Positions 46,371 through 57,243 of a stretch of 64,000 nucleotides of DNA are shown piece by piece (the first letter of the stretch is position 1; the number at the start of each line of letters is the position of its first letter). The notes below the pieces were generated by a model, which did not search any database, was not told the origin of the DNA, and saw only the letters and a list, made by a program, of their open reading frames with translations. A program made the position numbers and the translations under genes. This DNA is from Paralithodes platypus. Its lineage: Eukaryota > Arthropoda > Malacostraca > Decapoda > Lithodidae. Location of the stretch: the NCBI GenBank assembly GCA_032716605.1, contig CM064580.1, forward strand, positions 30,548,684 through 30,612,683. Reading direction: 5' to 3'.

Positions 46371-47310
46371 GTAATGCCCTGTACCCACAAAAATCTCGCA
46401 ACCCCAATACTGTACTGTACTACCCGAGCTGACGTCTGGGATAGTGTAAAATAGTCGTTGATGGCGAAGTCTAATAAACCCATCACGTGAATCACCACGA
46501 GACTATCACCTGGTTCTTTATAGGACTAATGTTAATTTCCTATTGTACGTCCGTGGTAGTACAGTGGGTTAGCGCGCGGGTCTGGTTGACCTACTGAGGT
46601 CACTAACCAGAGTTCGAACCCCATGCCAGGCATCTCAAAACCTGGAAAGTTCTTGGAGGGTTAAAATCCCTCCAGGGTTCGAACCCCGTGCCAGGCATCT
46701 CAAAACCTGGGGAGTTTTTGGGAGGGTTAAATTCCCTTCGCACCCAGCATTTCATTGGTGGCAGTCACGGAACGTGATCTGGTAGCTAGATAGAGCACCC
46801 ATCACGCGGACCCTATGAATATTGAGATTGCTGAGGTGATATGTGGCTACGACACCTTACGACCTTAAATAGGCAAGGGACTAGCCTAGATATAGAAGGA
46901 TGTAGTGTAATGCCCTGTACCCACAAAAATCCAGCAACCCCAATACTTTACTACTCGAGTTGACGTCTGGGATAGTGTAAAATAGTCCTTGATGGTGAAG
47001 TCTAATAAACCCATCACGTGAATCACCACGAGACTATCACCTGGTTCTTTCAAGGAGAACTAAGGTTACTATCCTATTGTCCGTGGTAGTACAGTGGGTT
47101 AGCGTGCAGATCTGGTTGACCTACTGAGGTCACTAACCCAGGTTCGAACCCCACGCCAGGCATCTCAAAACCTGGTAAGTTTTCGGGAAGGTTAAAATCC
47201 CTCCAGGGTTCGAACCCCGCGCCAGGCATCTCAAAACCTGGGGAGCTTTCGGGAGGGTTAAATTCCCTTCGCACCAAGCATTTCAAAATCAAATAAAAAG
47301 ATAAATAAAT
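46371..47310 (+). mobile_element. tRNA-derived SINE in a 536-bp tandem duplication
   Basis: Two direct units start at 46371 and 46907. Each holds a tRNA-like head with box A TAGTACAGTGG (46557, 47097) and box B near GGTTCGAACC (46611, 47141). A second box-B module, 65 bases later in both units, repeats GTTCGAACCCC...CCAGGCATCTCAAAACCTGG. Unit 2 ends in an A-rich tail (AAATCAAATAAAAAGATAAA). The anticodon arm is degenerate, so these are pol III-type SINE promoters, not tRNA genes. Confidence 0.75.
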
Positions 47311-47337
47311 CTGCATACCCAACTCTGCGACCTTGAA

Positions 47338-47340
<3 letters not shown>

Positions 47341-47369
<29 letters not shown>
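47341..47369. repeat. (CT)n microsatellite
   Basis: A CT run directly preceding the CR1-like esterase fragment. Confidence 0.9.
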
Positions 47370-47372
<3 letters not shown>

Positions 47373-47851
47373 CTACGAGGACAGGTCGAAGAGTTCTGCG
47401 ACAGAGTCCCAAATCGACGAAAAAGATTTTGCATCCCAGGAGCTGGACTGGACGACATTGTGGAAGCCTTCGAAGATACCACAAAGGATGCAAACGAAAA
47501 TACACTTTTTGTCATCCATGCTGGTTCAAATAACATCATGCGCACCAGATCTGAAGAGTTGATGGAGAAATATCGCAAGATGATCCAGCACTACAAAAAC
47601 AAGTCAAGGAATATCATCATCTCAGGCATTCTCCCCAAGATCGACGCACCTGACAAATTCTACGACAAGGCCTTCAGCACAAATAGCCGACTAAATATTT
47701 GTGTCTGAAGGAAGAAGTTGAATTCATCAGCCTCTGGGATAATTTCTATAACCAGCCTACTCTGTTCCGCAAGGATGGCACTCATCTAAACCCTGTGGGT
47801 TCAGCACGCATGGGTCGTCTCCTACACGAAGCAGTCCGCAGCCATGGATAA
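47370..47851 (+). pseudogene. CR1-like LINE ORF1 esterase fragment
   Basis: The plus strand reads GQVEEFCDRVPNRRKRFCIP, GAGLDDIVEAF, LFVIHAGSNNIMRTRSEEL (block III), IIISGILPKID, then after a frameshift near 47690 LWDNFYNQP and KDGTHLNPVGSARMGRLL (block V). This is the same family as 41021-41959. The block I Ser region is lost at the (CT)n border. Confidence 0.85.
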
Positions 47852-47854
47852 AAA

Positions 47855-48297
47855 AACGCAGTCAGTCGCGGGTTTGATGCAAGATATTTGTCTAGGCGGA
47901 GTTTAAATGAATCAACGGTGCTGCAGTCTATAACGTCTCGGGTAAGCCCATTCCACAAGTTGACAACTCGATTGAAGAAGAAATTCTTAAATTCGTGTGA
48001 GTTAAAAGATTTACCAATAATTTTGCAACCGTTTCCCCGTGTGTAATTAGATTGGTCGATAGTGAAGTACTTACTACAGTTCATATTGTCGATGCCTTTG
48101 ATGATTTTGAACACTTGAATTAAGTCACCTCTTAATCTGCGCTGGGTTAAAGGAAATAGATTTAATTCTCTAAGACGCTCTTCGTATGGTTTGTTGTTTA
48201 GGCTAGGTATGATTTTGGTAACTCTACGTTGAACTCGTTCTAGCTTGTTTATATCTTTTTGGTAATAAGGGCACCAGGATTGAACACAGTATTGCAA
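47855..48297 (-). pseudogene. CR1-like LINE ORF2 C-terminal fragment
   Basis: The minus-strand frame is open from 48297: MQYCVQSWCPYYQKDI, KLERVQRRVTKIIPSL, KPYEERLRELNLFPLTQRR, FFFNRVVNLWNGL and FKLRLDKYLASNPRLTAF. This is a well-preserved L-A C-terminal domain without stops. It faces the plus-strand ORF1 fragment tail to tail at 47851. Confidence 0.9.
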
Positions 48298-48470
48298 TCA
48301 CCTTTACGATATCAGAACACAATTACTAAATTAACAGGTATTTACACCACCTTTACAATATCAGAACATAATTACTAAATCAACAGGTATTTACATAACC
48401 TTTACAATATCAGAACACCATTACTAAATCCACAGGTATTTACGTCACCTTTACAATATTAGAACGCTAT
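48298..48470. repeat. 49-bp tandem repeat, about 3.6 copies
   Basis: The unit CACCTTTACAATATCAGAAC...CAACAGGTATTTACAT repeats near 48302, 48351, 48400 and 48449 with 5-10% differences. It starts exactly where the LINE fragment ends. Confidence 0.85.
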
Positions 48471-49380
48471 GTCCTTTAGGTCAATTTAACAAGATTACAA
48501 ACTATTATTTAATCAATGAACTTAAAACTAGTTGGCTAGATATTTATGCGCAATCGAAAGCATGCTGTCGACGAGGTGAATATCTAATTAATACTGGTTG
48601 TTTCATTATAACAAAAAGAGTATTTTATGGGTATGGGCTGAAGCTCTTCTCCAACTATTCCTTTAGCTAGGTCTAACCTACTCTTCAAATGCTAAACCCC
48701 TGAAAGCTGCTCAGGTAAACCTCGTTATCTCAGTTAGCTGGGCGTTATCAACTATTTCCCTTTAAATCATTATCCCGAAGAATTCCCACTTAATACTAAA
48801 TATATATCTTTACTTAATATCCTATGAGATCCTGTACTATTGCTAGCTATTCGGCTGAGTGCCTTTACTAACAATAACAGCTATATCTCATAACACCTTA
48901 TCTCTTTATTTCATCATTTGTCTAGTCAGTTTCTCTTTGGTTGTTCTATAAGAACAAATATGTTTTATAGTTGGAACACATTGGTTAGTCTTAACATTTA
49001 TTTTGTTGGTAAGTCTGTTCGGGCCCTTAAGGGTCCTTTAAAAATATTCTGCAATCTCCTGTGTTGCTTCACCACTTAATAGCAGGCCAGTATACCATCT
49101 TCATCTCCTCAGTACCATCTACCACCCGTTGACCATCTTGAATCGCTTGGCTTATTGTGTAAAGACTAGCGATGTGTCGGCAGGCATTAGGATACTGAAA
49201 TTGTATCTGGGGTACAGATACTGGTGGGTGATGTACTATGTCCTGGCTCGTCTGGCGTTCAGTAGTGCAAGGTTGCTAGAGGACAGGAACAGGCTTAGTT
49301 ATTTCCCCATAGGTGCGAAGGTGAGGCCCAGGGTTGTATTTGCTAAGAGCGCCCAAGTGTGGTCCCGACAGGTACCTGTG
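48471..49380. other. No gene recognised
   Basis: An ORF of 86 codons at 49129-49389 has no domain I recognise. The rest is AT-rich. It may be internal or U3 sequence of an LTR element, because the next 450 bases look promoter-like. Confidence 0.3.
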
Positions 49381-49830
49381 GCTGAGTGACTCCTGTGGCC
49401 CAGCCCACCTCCCTTTGTACCCCTCCCTTATGGCCCGGGGCCCTGTGATTGGCCAAGCCGTGCGCCTGGGAGGAGCTTGCCCAGCCCGCTCGCTTTGAAG
49501 TTCCAATTTCTTCTCCTGCTTTTTTCCATCTTCGTAATATTCTCCTGGAAGCTTGTTGGAGATGTGAGAAGGTGGCACCATTGTAATAGGACATCTGCGA
49601 CCAGGAAAGAATATACGTGTGCGAACTGGGAGTGAGTTATGCGGCGAGCGTTTAAAGGGAGATATAGCTGGCTCTAGTTGTTGCGACACAGGAGGCCGTT
49701 GATTGGTCGAGAGCGAGGGTGTGGTAGGATTCTCCCTGTGACAAGATTTAAAGGTTAAACCTTGCCTCTCCACCTGAGCTAATCCGTCCCCTGATTGGCG
49801 GACGGAATTACGCCTCTAGTAATGATACAA
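49380..49830 (+). promoter_or_regulatory. GC-rich, inverted-CCAAT-rich region, LTR-like
   Basis: GATTGG motifs occur near 49447, 49692 and 49792 in otherwise GC-rich DNA, like the U3 parts of LTRs A and B. No second copy is present here, so calling it a solo-LTR piece is inference. Confidence 0.3.
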
Positions 49831-49871
49831 CGATATGTGCTGTAATGCAAGAGGAACAAATCTATACATAA

Positions 49872-49930
49872 GCATATAAGAAAACTGGGAGTATGCAGAG
49901 AGCCAATTGGCCTACACAAGGCAGATCCCT
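49872..49930. repeat. Dispersed 55-bp motif, copy 1
   Basis: ATAAGAAAACTGGGAGTATG, GCAGAGAGCC, ATTGGCCTACACAAGGCAGATCC in sequence. It recurs at 53320-53372 and 54270-54322. Confidence 0.7.
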
Positions 49931-50394
49931 TTCAAACTCTTATGTAACTTATGTTAATATGAAGATATACATGTAGGTATACATATATAATTATATATAC
50001 CTGTATATACATACACATATACATACATGTGGGGATATTGTAGGCACCAATCGATCAGGGCTAGACCCAGGTGAGGTTATAGACATGTTATAAAAAGTTG
50101 CTGGAACTCCTGTTGCATTTGCTTGGCCTCTCTTACTGGTTTTCTTTGTGCCTCATTAACACTGAGAGCAATCCAGCTAGCTCTCACAAACACCTCCTCC
50201 TCCTATCCACTTCACTACACTAAACATGCACACTACACTTCATTCCTCCACACCAAAACTAAAACCAAATGATGAATTTTAGCCGAGCCTCGGAGTCCCC
50301 AGGGGGGGGGGGGGACCATAAATGCCCCCTCAACCGCCCGACCTTCCCCTGACGACCCCACAAAATTACCTGGACCTCGGCCTGTTACTCTTTC

Positions 50395-51321
50395 TATTAT
50401 TTTCTACAACAATCGTGGACTTTCCTCTAATTTTAACTCTGTTGAACACCATCTCTCCTCCTACAAACCTGATCTTCTTTTCCTCACCGAAACTCAGGTG
50501 TCTGATGCAACATCCAGCAGCCCCTTCTCTGTATCCTCCTACTTTCTCTATCCTAGTTTCAAAGCCAAAGGCGGATGTTGTGCATATGTGCACAACAAAC
50601 TCACTTGCTCTCGTGTTCCCGATTTCGACTCCTCTGGATTCTCAACTTTTTGGCTCAAACTTTCCTGTCATTCTCTTACTAAATATTTCTGTGCTGTCTA
50701 TTTTTCCCCTAACTCTGCAACTTTCCCAAATTCTTTGACTATCTAAACTCTACAGTGGAACACATTCTATCCATTTCTCCTTTCTCAGAAATCTCCATCT
50801 TAGGAGATTTCAATGTTCACCACCGCCAATGGCTCTCCTCTCACACTACTGACCCACCTGGTGAACAAGCCCACGTCTTTTCTATCCTAAATTACCTAGA
50901 GCAGTTAGTTCAGCAACCCACCCGTATCCCGGATCGCCTTGGAGATCGGCCCAACATTCTTGACTTGTTTCTAACTTCTAACCCTTCTTCTTGTACTGTC
51001 GATCTTTTCTCTCCTTTGGGCTCCTCCAACCATAAACTTATCTCTGTCACCTGTCCTATCTCTCCAGTACGGCCACCCGATCCTCCTAGCCGGCGGCGCT
51101 TGTGGCACTTAGGCGCTGCTGACTGGCAGGCTCTCCGGCAGTACTTCTTTGATTTGCCATGGAATGATTTCTGCTTCCGTGGCCGGGGACCCTCGGAGAG
51201 TGCTGAAGGCATTACCGAGGTAATCCTATCGGGCATGGATGTATACGTTCCATTCTCTTTCTCTCAGACTAATGCTAAAAAAGTCTTGTTTACTTGTTTA
51301 TATGTCTCTCCCCGGAATTAA
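50395..51321 (+). pseudogene. LINE L-C endonuclease domain
   Basis: Reading across frames it shows NNRGLSSNFNSVEHHLSSY, LLFLTETQVSDA, KAKGGCCAYVHNKL, then (frame opening at 50755) [36 protein letters not shown] and [11 protein letters not shown]. The last block has Asn where the catalytic Asp of SDH is expected. There is a TAA at 50744 and a frame change between the two halves. A further TAA at 51319 is followed in frame by KSVLRLAKHSF. Confidence 0.85.
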
Positions 51322-53070
51322 GCCAAATCTGTTCTTCGACTTGCCAAGCACTCTTTCATCAATAATAAATGCACTGAACTATCCAACTCTAGCTCTTCCC
51401 AAGCTTTCTGGCATCTAGCCAAAAACCTCTCCAACAATTTCTCTTCCTCGTCTCTCCCTCCCCTTTCCCACTCTGATGGCACAACCATCACTTCTTCCTC
51501 TGACAAAGCTAAACTCTTCACTCAAACTTTTGCTAGAAACTCCACCTCGGATGATTCCGGTGCTATACCTCCCTCTCCACCCTCCTCTCTCTTACTTATG
51601 CCTAATATCATAATCTCTTCTAAAGATGTACTTTCTACCCTCTCTGGGCTTAATACTAATAAGGCATACGGTCCGGATGGTGTTCCTCCTGTTGTACTCA
51701 AAAACTGTGCTTTAGTGCTGACTCCCTGCCTAGGCAAACTCTTTCATCTCAGTCTATCCTCTAACGTCTTCCCTTCATGCTGGAAGTTTGCTCTCATTCA
51801 ACCTGTCCCAAAGAAGGGTGACCGCTCTCAACCCTCCAACTATCGTCCAATTGCTCTCATCTCTTGTATTTCTAAAGTTTTTGAAACTATTCTTGCTTTC
51901 TTAAGCATTTCTCTTCTCATAATCTGCTCTCAGATCGCCAATATGGCTTCCTTAAGGGTCGCTCTACTGGTGATCGTCTTTCATATCTTACTAACTCTTG
52001 GTCATCCTCCTTTCGGGACTTCGGTGAGACTTTTTCTATTGCACTAGACATATCGAAAGCCTTCGATAGAGTCTGGCACAAATCTTTAATTTCTAAACTA
52101 CCCTCCTTCAGTTTCTATCCCTCCATCTATGCCTTTGTCTCTAATTTCATGCTCCGGCCGTTCCATAGCTGCTGCGGTTGTGGATGGCCATCGCTCACTC
52201 CCTCACCCTATAAACTCCGGTGTTCTTCAGGGCTCTGTCCTATCTCCTATTCTCTTTCTAATTTTTATAAATTACCTTCTCAACTGTACCTCAACTCCCA
52301 TCCATTCATACGCAGATGACTCAACCTTACACTACTCCATTAGTTTTTCAGAACGCCCAAGCCAGCAATTCCTCAACGACAAACGAAATGAAGCCATAGA
52401 ACACTTAAATTCTGATCTAACTACTATCTCCAATTGGGGCAGAGAAAATCTTGTTACCTTTAATGCTTCCAAAACCCAATTTCTCCATCTATCTACCCGT
52501 CAGGAACTCCCTGCGGACTATCCCTTATTCTTCAACAATACAAAAATCAATCCTTCATCTTCTCTCAATATTCTTGGTGTCTCTTTTTCTTCTGCTCTCA
52601 GTTGCAAGGACCATATTACCAGTCTTGATAAGGCAGCCTCCCAGAAGTTGGGTGTGCTCAACTGCCTGAGGGGGTTCTTTACCCCTGCACAGCTTCTTGC
52701 TCTGTACAGGGGCATAGTGCATCCTTGTATTGAGTATTGTTCACATGTGTGGGGAGGTTCCTCTCACACCGCTCTCCTAGACAAAATTGAAAGGAAGGCC
52801 TTTTTGTATCATTAACTCCCATCCACTCACCAACTCTCTGCAATCTCTCTCTCTTCACCGCAATGTTGCATCTCTCTCGCTATTCTATCGCTACTATTAT
52901 TATAGTAGTTCCTCAGTTACAGTGTTCCTCAGAGCTTTCCCAGTGTATACCACCTCCTTTACGTAGGGCACGTGGTACCCGTCTTGCAACACAATCCCAC
53001 CCCTACTCTGTGCAACTCTCCAACCCAAGAGAGAAACGTTACTCTCAGTCTTTCTTCTATTCAACAGCTT
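51322..53070 (+). pseudogene. LINE L-C reverse transcriptase and C-terminus
   Basis: The fingers (LNTNKAYGPDGVPPVVLKN) are near 51650-51710, [20 protein letters not shown] near 51805, LDISKAFDRVWHKS near 52046, GVLQGSVLSPILFLIFIN near 52220 and the catalytic YADD at 52310-52321. The C-terminal block GVLNCLRGFFTPAQLLALYR is near 52650 and HVWGGSSHTALLDKIERKAF near 52745. Frameshifts occur near 51900-51960, 52100 and 52800. It is dead, but the motifs are well kept. Confidence 0.85.
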
Positions 53071-53319
53071 AGCTCTGGAACTCTCTCCCAGAATCAGTCT
53101 TTCCCTCTTCCTATGACTTAAATTGCTTCAAACTCCGTGTGTCCAGGCATTTTGGCTCGAACGTCCCTTGATTTTGGCCCTGTCACTCTTTCAACTTTGG
53201 GGGAGGCACTCGCTATAGGCAGTTCTGCCTTTTGCCTCCCTCACTCACATAGAAAAATATATATATATACACTTATACATTACATACATACAAATGAAAA
53301 TTACATATAAGTATAAGAT

Positions 53320-53372
53320 CATAAGAAAATGGGAGTCTGCAGAAAGCCGATTGGCCCACACAAAGCAGATCC
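53320..53372. repeat. Dispersed 55-bp motif, copy 2
   Basis: ATAAGAAAATGGGAGTCTGC, AGAAAGCCGATTGGCCCACAC, AAAGCAGATCC in sequence; see copies at 49872 and 54270. Confidence 0.7.
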
Positions 53373-53408
53373 TTCTAGTTATAAGGCCGAATTATAGGCC
53401 CAAGTCGC

Positions 53409-54230
<822 letters not shown>

Positions 54231-54269
54231 ATACAATGAGGACTGACCTCAACAAAATGGTCAGGTCAA

Positions 54270-54322
54270 CATAAGGAAAAAGGAGTCTGCACAGAGCCGA
54301 ATGGACCACACCCGGCAGATCC
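54270..54322. repeat. Dispersed 55-bp motif, copy 3
   Basis: ATAAGGAAAAAGGAGTCTGC, ACAGAGCCGAATGGACCACAC, CCGGCAGATCC. It directly precedes the 143-bp hairpin element. Confidence 0.65.
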
Positions 54323-54339
54323 CCCTCAAAACTATAGAT

Positions 54340-54482
54340 GGCCATTTTATTATACCATGGTAAGAGCTTCCCCTACAACTTTTCCCGACCCAGACTGACC
54401 GTTATACAGATAAGCGATACGGGTCAATCGGGGTCGGGAAAGGTCGTAGGGAAAGCTCTTACCACGGTTTAATAAAATGGCC
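54340..54482. mobile_element. 143-bp hairpin MITE
   Basis: Arms of about 70 bases start GGCCATTTTATTATACCATG and end with the complement (...TTTAATAAAATGGCC). They are nearly perfect inverses around a short centre near 54411. Flanks read CTATAGAT and CATAGGGT, so the duplication is unclear (TA or ATAG). No coding. Confidence 0.8.
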
Positions 54483-54620
54483 CATAGGGTCACACACACA
54501 TACATACATATACACACCTATATACACACACACACACACATATAGATACATACACATACATATACACACCTACATACACACACACACACATATAGATACA
54601 TACACATACATATATACAAT
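54483..54620. repeat. (CA)n/(CATA)n microsatellite
   Basis: Mixed CACACA and TACATA repeats, with two copies of a 60-base block containing TATAGATACATACACATACA. Confidence 0.85.
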
Positions 54621-54759
54621 AATAATTATGATTATAAAAAAGTAAATACAAAGTGATCATATCTCACGTGTACTCTACTAATTAGATACCTAACTCACTA
54701 ATAATATGAGGATTGACCTCACCAAAAGGGTCAGACGTCAAACTACTAGCTGTTTCAGT

Positions 54760-55625
54760 CTATAATCTGACGGTCTGGACATATATTTATAGCATTTTTA
54801 TTTTATCATTTTCATGGAGGAGATTTAGCCGGATGTTATCTATTTTGTAAAGGACATCATTTAGATTCATAGTGTTTATATATATACTCTGATCAAAGCA
54901 GACTCCGCAAATAGTGTTTTATAATAGCAGCTTGACCAGTTGATCATCTTAGCCTCATCCCAATTTATATGATGGTTTTGTCTTTGTTTATGTTTAAATA
55001 TACCATCAGATTATTGAGCTGACATTACTGATTGTTGGTGTTGTTTAACTCTTACCTCTAATCTTTTCCAGTTTGTCCTATGTATATGTCAATACATCAT
55101 TTACACGGAATGAAATATACACCATATGCATAATATTTAGGGCTGTTTTTTTTTTTATCAAAGTAGACTCGACGGTGTTTTCATAATTGAATACTACATT
55201 TATATTCCAATTCTTGATAGATGTTGCGAGTGGTGTTAATTCATCGTGATATGGCAAAACTAAGATAGTTTTCGTTGAAAAGGGAGCTTTATTTCTTAGA
55301 TTATAGAAGTGTTTTTCGGCTTTGGCTAAACTTTGGTCAACAAGACTTTGAGGATAGCAGAGTGTTTTGGCTAGATTATATATTTGTTTGTATTCTTTAT
55401 TTATGAATTCTGGGTTACATATCCTTAATGATCTTAGAAACATACCTGAAAAACATTTACAGTTTTACTTTAATATGATGGTTGGAGAAAAAATTAATAT
55501 ATGAATCTACAAGAGTTGACTTTCTATACTTGTTATACTTAAAATGGTCAGTGACCATTATTATATATAATCATTGTATCAAGGAAATGTAGTTTATTGT
55601 TTTGAACGAAATCGAGTGGACAAGA
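54760..55625 (-). pseudogene. Penelope-like element fragment: RT end and GIY-YIG domain
   Basis: The minus strand reads NNKLHFLDTMII (about 55590), VYRKSTLVDSYINFFSNHH (about 55535-55480), FLRSLRICNPEFI and LCYPQSLVDQSLAKAEKHFY, then VLPYHDELTPLA, VVFNYENTV and MVYISFRVNDVLTY. Around 55090-54950, with frame changes, TYIGQTGK, VRVKQHQQSVM, HHINWDEAK and FAESALI form the GIY-YIG endonuclease. This block order is that of Penelope-like retroelements. It is truncated at its 5' side by a (GA)n tract and carries several lesions. Confidence 0.8.

Positions 55626-55627
<2 letters not shown>

Positions 55628-55708
<81 letters not shown>
55628..55708. repeat. (CT)n microsatellite
   Basis: An uninterrupted CT run at the upstream (minus-strand 5') border of the Penelope-like fragment. 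Arg-Glu and Leu-Ser repeat frames across it are artefacts. Confidence 0.95.
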
Positions 55709-55712
<4 letters not shown>

Positions 55713-55819
55713 AGTACAAGAAAAAATATAATAATATATATACCGGATATATATATATATAATATAATGAAGATAAACACCAGGGCGTGATAGAAGAGCA
55801 AGTTCATCTTGTCTATATT

Positions 55820-55860
55820 TATTGCAACGTTTCGGACACACTTACTCCATCATCAGGCAA
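55820..55860 (-). ncRNA. Hammerhead-like ribozyme core of a Penelope-like element
   Basis: On the minus strand CTGATGA (55856-55850) is followed by a short GGA...TCC stem and CGAAAC (55834-55829), the conserved catalytic strand of a hammerhead. Penelope-like elements are known to carry such ribozymes in their terminal repeats. I could not place a convincing stem I and cleavage triplet upstream, so activity is uncertain. Confidence 0.5.
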
Positions 55861-55864
55861 ATCT

Positions 55865-56255
55865 TAAAATAACAGATACACACACTTGTAAGAAAACACT
55901 AGTATCATAGTGAATTACAATAATTTCACAAAGCCTAAGAAAAAATAGTATGAAACTATGAAGAAAGACCATGGTAAACCTAATTACGTATACAACATTG
56001 GTGATGTAGAGACACAAAGATACATAGATAACATCTATGCCAAATTTAGTATTGAAGGCGTTACTCAGTTGTGAGTGCGGGGCAGAATAGCAGCGCCAGC
56101 CATGCATGCACGGAAATTAAACAACGGTTGGAAAAATACACCAGAACCAACAGACTCGGAATGTGGGAGGCATTCCCCGAGTGACAACCGTACAGTCACT
56201 GCCAAATGTCCAACCCCACCTTCACTACCTCAACCGGGTTTTTTTCCCCTTTCCT
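55865..56255. other. No gene recognised
   Basis: It may be remaining Penelope-like or flanking sequence. There is no domain-bearing frame. Confidence 0.3.
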
Positions 56256-56257
56256 CT

Positions 56258-56595
56258 CTTGTGGGGAGGTTGTAGACACCAATCGAGCAGGGCAATACCC
56301 AGGGGAGGCCTCATAGGCATGTGATAAGGTGTTGCTGGAACTTTTGTTTCATTTGTCTGGCTTCCCTCCCTGTTTCTGTTTGGGTATCACCTACACATAG
56401 TAATCCAGCTAGCTCTCATAAACACCTCCTCCCCCTATTCATTCCAATACGCTGAACAAGCACACCACACTTCTTTCCAATACATCAAAGAAAAAAAAGG
56501 TTCAAAGTAGCAACTATCACTCAACTTTGGGGGAGACATTTGTTGCAGGCAGCTTTGCTTCTTGTCTCCTTCATACACATAGAACAAATGCAAAA
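56258..56595 (+). mobile_element. Mini-element made of the two ends of LINE L-C
   Basis: 56258-56495 aligns to the L-C 5' UTR (50029-50270): TGTGGGGA, GACACCAATCGA, CAGCTAGCTCTCA. 56512-56590 aligns to its 3' UTR (53182-53255): CAACTTTGGGGGAGAC, then CACATAGAA. All coding sequence is missing, leaving about 340 bases. Confidence 0.75.
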
Positions 56596-57075
56596 CTATT
56601 CCTCATGGGGACAGAAGAAAATCTGATTATATATGATTGTGTGTTCTGTACGTGTTGACTAAGTATATCATATATTTGTTTCTAGAAATGTAAATATGTT
56701 GCCATTTTCAAAGAGAGAAGCTGGACTATTGGCCGATGTAGTTACCAATGAATATTCTGTTGGAGTTTGATATTCCGGTACGAGTTATCTGCTAGATATT
56801 AGATAATTGTGAATTGTTTGTTAGGTCTTACATATATATTGTTAATTAGGGATTCCGAATGTAATGTTCTGGTTGTAATAGAGTGCATATCGTTAGGAAA
56901 CGAAATGCACTACATCTATATGTCTTAGGTGTCTATTAATTACGAACACTCTAGAAACCTAAACCTTAACCTCTCATAACTCAGAAAGGACTTAAGTAAT
57001 CAATCTGTTAGTTGTACCATTCTTTTCCTAATTTACGAAAACTTCTAATTGGATAATTGAAAACAAATGTTGAGC
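56596..57075. other. No gene recognised
   Basis: AT-rich DNA with no recognisable coding or repeat boundaries. Confidence 0.4.
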
Positions 57076-57079
57076 CACA

Positions 57080-57243
57080 ATTATCAGTGTTTGGACCCAT
57101 TCTGATTATTATTCACACATTATATTGATGATGGACTGTCATGTAAAATCTCAAAACGTGCTGACGATAAAGAATTTGCAAATCAATTATATTATCCATC
57201 GCACTTATTTCAGATTCAAAGTGATTTAGGTAAACTACCAAAC
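57080..57243 (+). pseudogene. CR1-like RT fragment
   Basis: The plus-strand frame reads HYIDDGLSCKISKRADD then KEFANQLYYPSHLFQIQSDL, matching the catalytic block of CR1-like RTs (compare FADDTKLAN in L-A). ADD is retained, with Arg before it. It joins another LINE abruptly at about 57243. Confidence 0.7.

Larger units (their letters stand above)
50029..53260 (+). mobile_element. LINE L-C copy 2, nearly full length
   Basis: The 5' UTR starts TGTGGGGATATTGTAGGCACC at 50029, endonuclease-RT coding runs about 50395-53070, and the 3' UTR carries GGGGGAGGCACTCGC near 53199. It ends in AAAAATATATATATATAC. A run of 12 G near 50303 precedes the coding part. No ORF1 is seen between the 5' UTR and endonuclease. 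Confidence 0.85.

Noticed and set aside
46549..47160. Functional tRNA genes
   Set aside because: Box A and B are present, but the anticodon and acceptor arms do not fold convincingly, the B box is duplicated downstream, and an A-rich tail is present. A tRNA-derived SINE fits better.
47370..48297. Twin-priming inversion of a single LINE insertion
   Set aside because: The 3' end of the inverted part lies at the internal junction, not at the outer end as twin priming predicts.
49129..49389. 86-codon ORF as a small host gene
   Set aside because: No recognisable domain, no supporting context, and adjacent sequence looks LTR-like.
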